Source of the DNA: Clostridia bacterium
GTDB taxonomy: Bacteria; Bacillota; Clostridia; Christensenellales; Borkfalkiaceae
NCBI GenBank assembly: GCA_017463325.1
Contig: JAFTPK010000002.1
Location: forward strand, 124,001-188,000
DNA length: 64,000 nt
Direction: 5' to 3'
Shown: positions 34,604 through 42,719 of the stretch, piece by piece
How positions within the stretch are numbered: the first letter of the stretch is position 1
How the letters are laid out: every line of letters begins with the position of its first letter
Program-made: the position numbers and the translations under genes
Notes under the pieces: model-generated
Database searches by the model: none
Told to the model about the DNA's origin: nothing
Seen by the model: the letters and a program-made list of their open reading frames with translations, nothing else

Positions 34604-34714
34604 CAAAAAACCACACCCCCTTGAAAGAGTAAGGCGAAAAAATGAGCTAAATTTAATCGCTTTTCTCGGTTGACAAGTGGATTTTTTAAGATTTTTCTGT
34701 TTTGTAGCAAAGGC

Positions 34715-34743
34715 ATTATATCACAAAAAATCTATCTTGTCAA
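34715..34743 (-). promoter_or_regulatory. Leftward promoter of the repressor-lipoprotein-integrase operon
   Basis: Minus strand TTGACA (34743-34738), 17 bp, TATAAT (34720-34715): perfect consensus. It faces the rightward promoter and shares its 12-mer TTGTGATATAAT. The two transcripts would overlap antisense for about 120 nt. Confidence 0.88.
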
Positions 34744-34789
34744 CAATCAAGGTTGTATTTTAACAAAAAAAATTGATTGGAGGATAGGA

Positions 34790-34978
34790 ATGTTAGCAGA
34801 GAACCTTAAAGAAGCTCGAAAGAAAAAGGGATTATCGCAAGAAGATGTTGCTAAAAAAGCGGGCATTTCGCAACAGGCATATTCTTACTACGAGAACGGC
34901 TTAAAAGTGCCTACGTTGCCTACTATTAAAGTGATTGCGGAAACGCTTGAAACGAGCATTGACGACCTTGTGAAATAA
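34790..34978 (+). CDS. Cro-like XRE-family regulator
   Basis: A 62-residue protein that is almost only an HTH_3 domain (LSQEDVAKKAGISQQAYSYYENGLKVP). The start at 34790 follows GGAGG by 6 nt; the longer frame from 34670 has no ribosome site. First gene of the rightward early operon opposite the repressor, the position of Cro. Confidence 0.87.
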   Translation: MLAENLKEARKKKGLSQEDVAKKAGISQQAYSYYENGLKVPTLPTIKVIAETLETSIDDLVK

Positions 34979-34990
34979 GGTGAGCAAAAA

Positions 34991-35242
34991 ATGACGATAG
35001 AAAGAAGGCGAGAAATTTTCGCCAAGGACTTTTTGACGGTATGTGAAATTGCGGAACTGCTCGGAGTTGATTATCAGACCGCAGCGAGAATTGTACGCAA
35101 CATTCGGCGAAGTTCGGACAGGCTTGGGATTAGGGGTAAGATTCACGTTCAAGACTACCTTGATTATTATAAAATCCCGCCCGATAGGTATTACGCCGTG
35201 GAAACTTTTGAAAAAGGAGAAATAAATAATGAAAACACCTGA
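34991..35242 (+). CDS. Small helix-turn-helix DNA-binding protein (excisionase-like position)
   Basis: An 83-residue protein with a helix-turn-helix FLTVCEIAELLGVDYQTAARIV (residues about 14-35) and a short basic wing (RGKIHVQDYLDYYK). The MerR/Xis-like layout and its place right after the Cro-like gene suggest an excisionase or early regulator. Confidence 0.65.
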   Translation: MTIERRREIFAKDFLTVCEIAELLGVDYQTAARIVRNIRRSSDRLGIRGKIHVQDYLDYYKIPPDRYYAVETFEKGEINNENT

Positions 35243-35405
35243 ACAAATCAAAACGGCAACGGAAACGATTGCGTTGCTTCAAGACTACACAGAGCTTGCG
35301 AAAATCGAAAAGAAGCTGAAAAGCGATGTCGCCAAGGAAAAGACGGACGAGCTTATCGTTACTATTCTCAACAAGGCAAATTACAACGTTGGCGAGGTAT
35401 TGTAA
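35229..35405 (+). CDS. Small early phage protein, unknown function
   Basis: A 58-residue, Lys/Glu-rich, helical protein beginning MKTPEQIKTATETIALL. Its start overlaps the previous gene by 14 nt and has AAAGGAGAAATAA upstream; the SSB start follows 4 nt after the stop. No family recognised. Confidence 0.7.
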   Translation: MKTPEQIKTATETIALLQDYTELAKIEKKLKSDVAKEKTDELIVTILNKANYNVGEVL

Positions 35406-35408
35406 TCA

Positions 35409-35825
35409 ATGAACAAGATTTTCCTTATCGGGAATATAACCCACGACCCGGAATTGTCTGAAACAGACGGCGGGACGGCACGGTGCAAGTTCTCGCTCGC
35501 GGTAAATAGGGCTTACGCGGGGAATAACGGAGAACGGCAAACAGATTTCTTTTCGTGTGTCGCTTGGAGAAATCAAGCGGAAGCTATTGCTCGATACTGC
35601 AAAAAGGGTAGTAAGATTTCGATTGTCGGCACGGTGCAAGTTCGCCAATATGAAGATAGTCAGGGCGTAAAACGAACCGCATTCGATGTGGTTATACAAG
35701 AACAAGAGTTCTTATCCAAAGCAAGTGAAACGGCAGAAGAAGAGAACAACGCCCCGAAAGCAACAAACCAAAGGAAGAAACCTACGCTCAAACCTGTTGA
35801 TGACGACGAAGAACCGCCGTTTTAA
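35409..35825 (+). CDS. ssb: Single-stranded DNA-binding protein
   Basis: A 138-residue SSB with an N-terminal OB fold (MNKIFLIGNITHDPELSET, FSCVAWRNQAEAIARYCKKG, VGTVQVRQYEDSQG) and the acidic tip DDDEEPPF that recruits partner proteins. It serves phage replication and recombination with RecT and YqaJ. Confidence 0.96.
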   Translation: MNKIFLIGNITHDPELSETDGGTARCKFSLAVNRAYAGNNGERQTDFFSCVAWRNQAEAIARYCKKGSKISIVGTVQVRQYEDSQGVKRTAFDVVIQEQEFLSKASETAEEENNAPKATNQRKKPTLKPVDDDEEPPF

Positions 35826-35845
35826 TAAGAATAAGAGGTGAATAT

Positions 35846-36079
35846 ATGGAAAACAACAAAAGACCCGCTCAATGCGACAGAGCGTTAGAATATATGCGAA
35901 CTCACAACGGGTTGACTTCCCTTGAAGCTCTCCTTAACCTTGGCATTTTAAGTTTCCCGAAGCGCATTTGCGAATTGCGCCAACGCGGGTATTACATAAC
36001 AACAAAGTGGGAGCAGGGAACAGATAGGGATGGAAAGAAGTTTCGCGTGAAACGTTATTTCCTTATTGAAGAGAAATGA
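35846..36079 (+). CDS. Helix-turn-helix domain phage protein
   Basis: A 77-residue protein resembling the small phage winged-helix family (HTH_36/PF14090-like): RALEYMRTHNGLTSLEALLNLGI, FPKRICELRQRGYYI, then a beta wing with GKKFRVKRYFL. Probably DNA-binding. It overlaps the exonuclease start by ATGA. Confidence 0.75.
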   Translation: MENNKRPAQCDRALEYMRTHNGLTSLEALLNLGILSFPKRICELRQRGYYITTKWEQGTDRDGKKFRVKRYFLIEEK

Positions 36080-36720
36080 GTTTGACTTATATTGATTACC
36101 CGAATAGGGAAGAGTGGCTCAAAGGGCGCATCAATACGCTTGGCGCAAGCGAGATTGCATCCGCAATGGGTATGGGGTTTATGCCGCAAATCGACCTTTG
36201 GAAGATAAAGACGGGCAGAATGCCCGCAAAGGACATCTCTCAAAGTCCCCGCGTGAAATATGGCACGGATGCGGAAGAGCATTTAAGAGCTTTGTTTGCT
36301 TTGAAACATAAAAACGAATATCGGGTAGAGTATCACCCTTACCGAACGTATATCAATACAGAAATTCCTTTTATGAGTTGTACTCTCGACGGGGAGATTG
36401 TAAGGCTTTCCGATGGCGCAAGGGGGATATGGGAAGGAAAGACGGTTTGGATAATACAGTCAAGCGAGCTTGAAGAGTGGAACGGGAAAATAAAACAAGC
36501 GTATTACATTCAAGTATTGGGTCAGTTGGACATCACCAAGTGGGATTTTGCGATTGTTACGGTAGAGATTATTTTTCCCGATAAAAATTCCGAGATAAGG
36601 CATTATCTGATAGAGCGTAGCGGAGCGGTTAAGGCGATTGCCACCGTCGAAAAAAGCGCAAGAAGATTTTGGGGATATGTTGAAAGCAATAAGCAACCAC
36701 CGCTAACGGTGCGATTATAA
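36076..36720 (+). CDS. YqaJ-family viral recombinase (5'-3' exonuclease)
   Basis: A 214-residue PD-(D/E)xK nuclease of the lambda-Exo/YqaJ type: NTLGASEIASAMGMG at the start, MSCTLDGEIV with the active-site Asp, and the E-x-K motif in IWEGKTV. With RecT (40547) it makes an exonuclease/annealase recombination pair. DUF1351 between them is the usual companion. Confidence 0.9.
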   Translation: MSLTYIDYPNREEWLKGRINTLGASEIASAMGMGFMPQIDLWKIKTGRMPAKDISQSPRVKYGTDAEEHLRALFALKHKNEYRVEYHPYRTYINTEIPFMSCTLDGEIVRLSDGARGIWEGKTVWIIQSSELEEWNGKIKQAYYIQVLGQLDITKWDFAIVTVEIIFPDKNSEIRHYLIERSGAVKAIATVEKSARRFWGYVESNKQPPLTVRL

Positions 36721-36739
36721 ACTTGGAGGTGATTTTAAT

Positions 36740-37825
36740 TTGAAATGCGGGTTAAAAACTTTCCCGCTTTCCGTAGATTTGGACGATAGTGTAAAACTCG
36801 TTGAGGCTGAATTTGGAGTTCAAGGCTTTGCCATTGTTATAAAACTCTATCAAGCCATATACAGCCGTGGCTATTATATGAAATGGGATATAGATGCTAA
36901 ACTCTTGTTTATCCGAGATTATTGCTTGTCGATGGTAGGTCAGGGTTTGGTGTCCGAAGTAGTAGATTGTTGCATAAGGCGTGGAGTATTTGAACCTTCC
37001 TTATTTAAGGAATACAATATTTTAACAAGCAAACGGATTCAAGAAACGTTCCTAACTGCAACAAAGCGAAGTACAAAGGTCGTGTTTGATAAACAGTACG
37101 CCCTTCCTATCGTTTACGAATTTATGCAAAATGCAAGCAAAAACGGAAAAAGTGTAAACATTTTCTTCAAAAATGATGACATTTTGCAACAAAGGAAAGA
37201 AAAGGAAAAGAAAGAAGAGGAAAAACCCCCTAACCCCCAAGAGGGGGGACGGGAAACACAATCAGAATGGAGAGATAAGTTTTTCGATAAATTCAAGCAA
37301 TTCGCAAAGAAAAACTACCACGACGAGGGCATTGATTACAAAGTCCTTTATTTGGAATTTTGTCAATCGGCGCATTTGCAGAATATGTATTCTTTTCCGC
37401 AGGTAGTTAGGATTTATTCAAAAATCAAGAACGGCGACTACCGCGATAAAAAAAGCGAGCAAGAGCAACGGATAGATGCCATAAATGCGAGAGCAGATAG
37501 GGAACGCTACTATGCTAACCTTCAAGCAAAGGCGCGGGCGCGTGTTGATAGGATTACTGAAATTGCAATGGGCGACGGTCGTTTCAAGGAGTTGTCGAAA
37601 GAATTGTCTAAATTGGAAATTGAACTTGCAAGAGCTGAAGTGTACAACCTTGGTACGCTCGACGGTTTGAAACAAAAGCAAGAACAATTATTGAGCGAAC
37701 GTGCATCTGTCCTTCGGAAACTTGGCATAAAGGAAGCGGATTTTACGCCGACCTTTAAGTGCGAAAAATGCTCTGATACGGGTTATCTTCCGAGTGGCGC
37801 GGCGTGTGATTGCTACAATCCATAA
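36740..37825 (+). CDS. Phage replication initiator: DUF4373-like N-terminus with DnaI-like zinc tail
   Basis: A 361-residue protein. The N-terminal ~100 residues match Lin1244/Lin1753-type (DUF4373) replisome organisers (FPLSVDLDDSVKLVEAEFG, GFAIVIKLYQAIY). A charged linker and a DnaD-like stretch (about 190-240) follow. The last ~110 residues end in CEKCSDTGYLPSGAACDC, a loader-type zinc motif about half identical by eye to the tail of the host DnaD-like protein at 18066-19784. The start is TTG at 36740, fixed by GGAGGTGA 7 nt ahead. It probably recruits the host DnaB helicase, since no phage helicase is seen. Confidence 0.83.
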   Translation: MKCGLKTFPLSVDLDDSVKLVEAEFGVQGFAIVIKLYQAIYSRGYYMKWDIDAKLLFIRDYCLSMVGQGLVSEVVDCCIRRGVFEPSLFKEYNILTSKRIQETFLTATKRSTKVVFDKQYALPIVYEFMQNASKNGKSVNIFFKNDDILQQRKEKEKKEEEKPPNPQEGGRETQSEWRDKFFDKFKQFAKKNYHDEGIDYKVLYLEFCQSAHLQNMYSFPQVVRIYSKIKNGDYRDKKSEQEQRIDAINARADRERYYANLQAKARARVDRITEIAMGDGRFKELSKELSKLEIELARAEVYNLGTLDGLKQKQEQLLSERASVLRKLGIKEADFTPTFKCEKCSDTGYLPSGAACDCYNP

Positions 37826-37836
37826 GGAGAATGCCA

Positions 37837-38016
37837 ATGATAGTAGTGGAAGGATATAAGGCTTTCAAGGGAGTTATGCTGATAACACCCAAAAACAAAG
37901 AAATACAACCATTTGAAATCGAATGCGATTGGCTCTATAAACCCGAATACGATTGTTGGTATGGGAACGGCAGTAGCTATCCTGCGGGAATTTGCGAAAT
38001 CGTAAGGGAGTATTGA
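37837..38016 (+). CDS. Small phage protein, unknown function
   Basis: A 59-residue protein beginning MIVVEGYKAFKGVML, with a Trp/Tyr-rich C-terminus (DWLYKPEYDCWYGNG). AAGGAG is 7 nt before this ATG; the ATG at 37831 is too close to it. Small beta-rich fold expected; no family recognised. Confidence 0.7.
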   Translation: MIVVEGYKAFKGVMLITPKNKEIQPFEIECDWLYKPEYDCWYGNGSSYPAGICEIVREY

Positions 38017-38017
38017 A

Positions 38018-38503
38018 ATGAAAAATATTCAAATTGACCGTCGAAGAATGATTGCGATAATCAAAAAGAAACAGCAAGAAAATAGTTTGCTTGGTTTTTG
38101 CGGTGCTTGCAATTATTGTGTAGGCAAGAATGTTGGATATGTCAGCACGAGTTTTTGGTGTGGATTAACCGAGGGAAGCGGCAATACTCTTGGTCTTGAA
38201 CCTTGGAGAAAGCAACAACACAAAAAATGCCCATTAAAAACCCCGTACCCAAATATAGAGTGGAAAGGCGAGGGGCGAATGGTGTTGTACCGAATAATGA
38301 CAAACCCGCATTCAAACGATTTCAATAGTGAACCGAGTGAAATAAAGGTGAAATACTACGTCTTGGGTGAGAGTAAAAACGGAAAGACTTGGCTTGTTGA
38401 AAGGGCGGGTTGGTTCGGCAAGAAGTATCAGCATTATGTAAAAAAGTCCGAGTTTCTACCGGGCGTAGAATACGAAATAATCAAGCGGGGACGACATAAA
38501 TGA
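38018..38503 (+). CDS. Cys-containing phage protein, unknown function
   Basis: A 161-residue protein. The N-terminal half contains CGACNYC, a later WCG and KKC, which could bind a metal; the C-terminal half is beta-rich (KVKYYVLGESKNGKTWLV). It is flanked by equally small genes in the early operon; the 3' end overlaps the next start by ATGA. Confidence 0.65.
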   Translation: MKNIQIDRRRMIAIIKKKQQENSLLGFCGACNYCVGKNVGYVSTSFWCGLTEGSGNTLGLEPWRKQQHKKCPLKTPYPNIEWKGEGRMVLYRIMTNPHSNDFNSEPSEIKVKYYVLGESKNGKTWLVERAGWFGKKYQHYVKKSEFLPGVEYEIIKRGRHK

Positions 38504-38706
38504 AATGGCAACATTGCAAAGGTGGAGTTTGGAAAGCCACGGGCAAAATAGGAGAGTTTGTCCTTTATAAAGATAAAGGTGGTTGGAAAGGGCATTATCA
38601 CACGCCCGACGACAGTTATTTCTTTTTCTTGCCTTGGCATCGAAAAATTGAACCATTGAAAAAGGTGTGCGAAAGAAACACTTATTGGGAAACAGAACAA
38701 AAATAA
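38500..38706 (+). CDS. Small Trp-rich phage protein, unknown function
   Basis: A 68-residue, basic and aromatic-rich protein (MKWQHCKGGVWKATGK, GGWKGHYHTPDDSYFFFLPW). Translationally coupled to the preceding gene by ATGA. No recognised family. Confidence 0.6.
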   Translation: MKWQHCKGGVWKATGKIGEFVLYKDKGGWKGHYHTPDDSYFFFLPWHRKIEPLKKVCERNTYWETEQK

Positions 38707-38726
38707 AAAACAGGAGATTTGAAGAA

Positions 38727-39611
38727 ATGAATGCAAAGAATATACAGAAGTCGCTGAAAAGAAAGATTGACGATTGGCTTAAATGCGTAAAAGACGAAAA
38801 TATTGTTAAGTTAATCAAAGAAAACGCTCTTATTACCGGCGGCGCAATCGTGTCGTTGTTAAACGGGGAAAAGCCGAATGACTACGACATTTATTTTAAG
38901 TCGTTGGAAAGCTGTAAGGAAGTGGCAACATATTACGCTGAAATATGGAATGCGGCGCATCCCGATGGAGCGCAGGTAAATATTGAAAGCGACGACGAGA
39001 GGGTTCGGTGCTTTATAAAGTCGGTTGGCGTGGCTATGGAAGATGCGGAGAATGGTATCGACGACGAAACAGAGCCTTATGCAACTGAAAATCAAGAAAA
39101 CCCCACCGAACAAAACCCCGAAGTAGAGAAACCTAAATACAGACCGCGTTATTTCTCAACGAATGCCATTAGTCTTTCCGACGGAATCCAAATCGTCATT
39201 CGGTTTTGCGGCGACGTTAAAGAAATTCACAAAAATTACGATTTTGTGCATTGCACTTGTAGCTACGATTATAAGACGGATGCTGTTGACCTGCCCGCAA
39301 GAGCATTAGAGGCGATTATCAACAAAGAGCTGTATTATGTGGGCAGTAAATATCCGCTTTGCTCAATCATTAGAGCAAGAAAGTTTATTGGGCGCGGTTG
39401 GAATATCAACGCGGGACAGTATCTCAAAATGTGCCTTCAGTTGAATGAGCTTAACTTGAAAGATTTGGCTGTATTCCAAGACCAACTCTGTGGCGTGGAC
39501 AGTTTGTATTTCTCGCAAGCTATCGAGGCTATCAAAGAAAGAAAAGAGAAAGAACCCGATTTCCAAATCGACAACGAGTATCTTTTTGAAATCATAAACC
39601 GAATTTTTTAA
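38727..39611 (+). CDS. Nucleotidyltransferase-like phage protein
   Basis: A 294-residue protein. The segment ITGGAIVSLLNGEKPNDYDI has the Gly-Gly...Asp-x-Asp pattern of the polymerase-beta/tRNA-nucleotidyltransferase fold. An acidic low-complexity insert (DDETEPYATENQENPTEQ) lies near residue 115. The start at 38727 follows CAGGAGATTTGAAGA. The reaction is not known; a role in modifying host RNA or nucleotides is speculation. Confidence 0.6.
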   Translation: MNAKNIQKSLKRKIDDWLKCVKDENIVKLIKENALITGGAIVSLLNGEKPNDYDIYFKSLESCKEVATYYAEIWNAAHPDGAQVNIESDDERVRCFIKSVGVAMEDAENGIDDETEPYATENQENPTEQNPEVEKPKYRPRYFSTNAISLSDGIQIVIRFCGDVKEIHKNYDFVHCTCSYDYKTDAVDLPARALEAIINKELYYVGSKYPLCSIIRARKFIGRGWNINAGQYLKMCLQLNELNLKDLAVFQDQLCGVDSLYFSQAIEAIKERKEKEPDFQIDNEYLFEIINRIF

Positions 39612-39626
39612 TAAGGAGATATAAAG

Positions 39627-40508
39627 ATGGAACAAAACAATATTAACACGGCGATTGCCGCGTTGAACGGACAGGAACAGCTCCCGCAGAGCATTGATGT
39701 CATTGTACGGGAAGATTTCGTGGAAAAGTTGCCACAGATTTTATCCAACTTGGAATCGGTGAAAGCGTGGGCGATTGCTTGCACGGAACAGGACAGGCAT
39801 TTGATGCTTGTTTCGGATGAAGATTTTGAGCAAGCCAAGAAAAGGTGCGCTACAATCAACAACGTAATCAAAACCATTAACGGCAAAAAGATTGACGTAA
39901 AGAAAGCCTACATAAAGCCCTATGAGCTTTTTGAGCAAAAGGCAAAAGAAGTCATCGAAATTCTTTCTACGGCAAAAGACCACCTTTGGTTGCAAGTATG
40001 CGATGCGGAAGAAAAGGCGAAAAACGCAAAGTTAGAGGAGCTTCGTGTGCATTGGGAATCTCTTGGAGAAAAATGTGAATACCGTTCGTTCGGGCAGGTT
40101 TTTGATAAAAAATGGCTCAACAAAGGCTGTAAAGTCGAAACGGCATTCGCGGAGATGGACAAGATTTATCAATCTATCGAAACGGACATCGGGGCAATCA
40201 AGGGGTTGAACAGCGAATTTACCGTGAGTTTGTATGAGTATTACAAAGACGGGCATAGCGTAAGCGAAGTAATTGCTTACAACAACCGTCTTGCGGCTCA
40301 AAAACAAGCCGTAGAGCAACAAAAACAGGCAAGCAAGGAAATCCTGCAAACGAAAGAAGAAAAGGTTGAAATCGCCAAAGAGAGCGCGGATAAAGACGAA
40401 ACGGAAGAAGTGCAAGAAATCACTTTTAAGGTTTGGGGAACGCGCGAGCAGTTTGCGAAGTTAAAGAAATTCCTTAACGAAAACGGTATGCGTTATGGGA
40501 AAGCATAA
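39627..40508 (+). CDS. DUF1351-family phage protein
   Basis: A 293-residue, helical, coiled-coil-rich protein. The central part (INNVIKTINGKKIDVKKAYIKP to about residue 150) matches DUF1351. This family normally sits with RecT and YqaJ in the recombination module, as here. The C-terminal part carries a Gln/Lys-rich coil and a final FKVWGTREQFAKLKKFL segment. Confidence 0.82.
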   Translation: MEQNNINTAIAALNGQEQLPQSIDVIVREDFVEKLPQILSNLESVKAWAIACTEQDRHLMLVSDEDFEQAKKRCATINNVIKTINGKKIDVKKAYIKPYELFEQKAKEVIEILSTAKDHLWLQVCDAEEKAKNAKLEELRVHWESLGEKCEYRSFGQVFDKKWLNKGCKVETAFAEMDKIYQSIETDIGAIKGLNSEFTVSLYEYYKDGHSVSEVIAYNNRLAAQKQAVEQQKQASKEILQTKEEKVEIAKESADKDETEEVQEITFKVWGTREQFAKLKKFLNENGMRYGKA

Positions 40509-40546
40509 AAAGTAAAACAAAAATAAAAAATAGGAGAAAAAATATT

Positions 40547-41557
40547 ATGGCAACAACAGTATCAAATCAGTTGGCAACAGACGACGAAAGCGGGAAGGTA
40601 GTACCGTTTAGTCAGGCAATCCAATCCAAGGGTTATCAAGCTCTTATCAACAGCACCTTGAAAGACCCGAAGAGAGTAAATCGCTTTGTAACAGCGGTCG
40701 TATCGGCGGTATCTGCAAACCCGCAACTGCAAAAATGTGAAGCAAGGACGATTATCTCCGCAGCGTTGCAGGGCGAGGCTTTGGAACTTTCACCTTCTCC
40801 CGCGCTCGGCGAATATGCACTCGTTCCTTACGGCTCTAATTGGAATGCACAGACCAAGGACTACGACACATACAAAGCTCAATTCCAAATTATGACGAAT
40901 GGGCGCGTACAGTTGGCTATGCGCACGGCGCAATATGAAGATTTGGATGCGCTTGAAATCCGTGAGGGCGAATATAAGGGGAAAGATAAGAGAACGGGCA
41001 AACCTATCATTGAGTTTATCGAAGATGACGAAGAAAGAGAAAAGCAACCAATTATTGGCTACTACGCATTCTTCAAGCTCTTAAACGGTTTCTTCAAGTC
41101 TGTTTATTTCTCCAAGACCAAGGTAATCGAACACGCAAAGAGATACAGCAAGGCTTTTGACTACAAGGTATTCTTAAAGGTTCAGAAAGGCGAAAGGCTC
41201 TCCGATTGGAAAGAAGAGAAGAAAGCGGAAACGCCTTGGATTGCACAATTTGACGAAATGGCAAAGAACCTCGTGTTGCGCCAAGTCTTGAAGAAAGCAC
41301 CGAAGTCTATTGAAATGAGAACGGCAGACGAAGTGGAAGATAAAAATGCACAGGATGCAAATCTTGCGGCGGTTATTGCAGGGCAACAGCAAACAAGCGA
41401 AGAGTTCTTCGACGGAACAGACGAAACGGTAGAACCCGTTGAATATACGGAAGAAGATTTCGACAAAGAAACAGGCGAAGTGAAACCCAAACGTGGGCGC
41501 AAGAAAAAGGAAGTGAGCGTTGCTGCAACTTTCTTTGACGGTAACGATGGCGAATAA
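40547..41557 (+). CDS. recT: RecT-family single-strand annealing protein
   Basis: A 336-residue annealase. KCEARTIISAALQGEALELSPS and GEYALVPYG are the RecT hallmark; KTKVIEHAKRYSKAF and FDEMAKNLVLRQVLKKAPKS follow in order. The C-terminus is acidic and then basic (KPKRGRKKKEV). AGGAGAAAAAATATT precedes the ATG. It works with YqaJ and SSB. Confidence 0.95.
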   Translation: MATTVSNQLATDDESGKVVPFSQAIQSKGYQALINSTLKDPKRVNRFVTAVVSAVSANPQLQKCEARTIISAALQGEALELSPSPALGEYALVPYGSNWNAQTKDYDTYKAQFQIMTNGRVQLAMRTAQYEDLDALEIREGEYKGKDKRTGKPIIEFIEDDEEREKQPIIGYYAFFKLLNGFFKSVYFSKTKVIEHAKRYSKAFDYKVFLKVQKGERLSDWKEEKKAETPWIAQFDEMAKNLVLRQVLKKAPKSIEMRTADEVEDKNAQDANLAAVIAGQQQTSEEFFDGTDETVEPVEYTEEDFDKETGEVKPKRGRKKKEVSVAATFFDGNDGE

Positions 41558-42015
41558 TGGTAATTCAACAGTATGACGAAAAACTGAAAAGGTGGGTCAT
41601 ATCCGGCGTTGGTCGTGTTGTGGCAAGGGACGGTCAAAGTCCCTTGCTGCAAACGGTCGCCAAAGGATTCAAAAGAATAGGTTTTTCGGTAAATACAGGC
41701 ACGACAATCAATGGGCAAGGGGAACATATCTACGAAACGGTTGTGTGTGCGGTGTATAGCAATATGTGGAATAAGAAGCTTTACGATATTGCTACAACTT
41801 TGAAAAAGAACGACGTGGTGCAATTCGCAGGGTGGGTTAAAGAAGGTGAGTTTGAAGATAGAGAAACAGGAGAGATGAAACCGAGCAAAGAATGCCGCAT
41901 TGAGTGGCTTTTACCGCTCAATCTTGTTGCTCCGCTTGTAAAACCTGAAACCGACAAAAACATACCAACGAAATATGCTACGGGCGAAGAGAAAGACGAC
42001 GACTATCTTTTTTAA
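41557..42015 (+). CDS. SSB-like second OB-fold protein
   Basis: A 152-residue protein starting in the RecT stop (TAATG). The middle is beta-rich (DVVQFAGWVKEGEFED). The C-terminus EEKDDDYLF resembles the acidic, hydrophobic-ended interaction tip of SSB. It is unlike the canonical SSB at 35409 in sequence. I infer a diverged ssDNA-binding protein acting with RecT; an OB fold is not proven. Confidence 0.5.
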   Translation: MVIQQYDEKLKRWVISGVGRVVARDGQSPLLQTVAKGFKRIGFSVNTGTTINGQGEHIYETVVCAVYSNMWNKKLYDIATTLKKNDVVQFAGWVKEGEFEDRETGEMKPSKECRIEWLLPLNLVAPLVKPETDKNIPTKYATGEEKDDDYLF

Positions 42016-42033
42016 TAAATAGGGAGAGGTGAA

Positions 42034-42297
42034 ATGGAAACAGACGATAGAAGAAAAAAAACGGGAATCCCGAATTTTGGTGGAAATCTCGTATTATCGG
42101 GATATGACACGGAGAGAGATTTGAATAAAGCCAAGAAAGACATTGAGCGTATGCTTATGATTTTGAGTGCTGAAAGTGTGTACAACATTATCAAATTTCT
42201 TGCTCCATATAGAGCTGAAATGGCAAAGAGGGAACAGTTGGAATACAACGACCTTACCGAAAGGGCAAAAAATGGAAAAACAAATCAAAAGCCGTAA
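42034..42297 (+). CDS. Small phage protein, unknown function
   Basis: An 87-residue charged protein with a helical C-terminal two thirds. GGGAGAGGTG lies upstream. It overlaps the following methylase-like gene by 26 nt. No family recognised. Confidence 0.65.
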   Translation: METDDRRKKTGIPNFGGNLVLSGYDTERDLNKAKKDIERMLMILSAESVYNIIKFLAPYRAEMAKREQLEYNDLTERAKNGKTNQKP

Positions 42298-42715
42298 GAG
42301 AGTAAAAGAATTTGCCGAGGTATTCACCGCAGAGCGCGAGGTTAAAGCTATGTGCGACCTTATTCCCGACGAAATTTGGAATAATATCGAAAGCACCTTT
42401 CTTGAACCCGCTTGCGGAAACGGAAACTTTCTCGTTGAGATTTTTTCAAGAAAGTTGGAGCGTTGCAATAGTGAAAAAGACGGGCTTAAAGCATTGGCGA
42501 GCATAGTCGGCGTGGATATTCAAAATGACAACGTAGAAGAGAGCAGAAAACGACTGCGCGAGTTGTACCTGAAACGGTTTCCGTCGGCAAACGCATTTTG
42601 TCTTGTTTTATTGGCACAGATACTGCACAACAATATATTCTGCGACGACAGCCTAAAAAGGATGCAGTCGTGGATAGATGAAACAAAGCCAACACAATTA
42701 AAATTGGAGATTTGA
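42272..42715 (+). CDS. Short N6-adenine methylase-like protein
   Basis: A 147-residue protein. VFTAEREVKAMCDLIP and FLEPACGNGNFLVEI are the N-terminal part and SAM motif I of N-6 DNA methylases, and GVDIQNDNVEESRKRL fits motif II. The catalytic NPPY/F motif is absent because the protein ends early. It may be a cut-down remnant or a subunit needing a partner. It has no long G tract, unlike the other methylase genes downstream. Confidence 0.65.
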   Translation: MEKQIKSRKRVKEFAEVFTAEREVKAMCDLIPDEIWNNIESTFLEPACGNGNFLVEIFSRKLERCNSEKDGLKALASIVGVDIQNDNVEESRKRLRELYLKRFPSANAFCLVLLAQILHNNIFCDDSLKRMQSWIDETKPTQLKLEI

Positions 42716-42719
42716 AACA

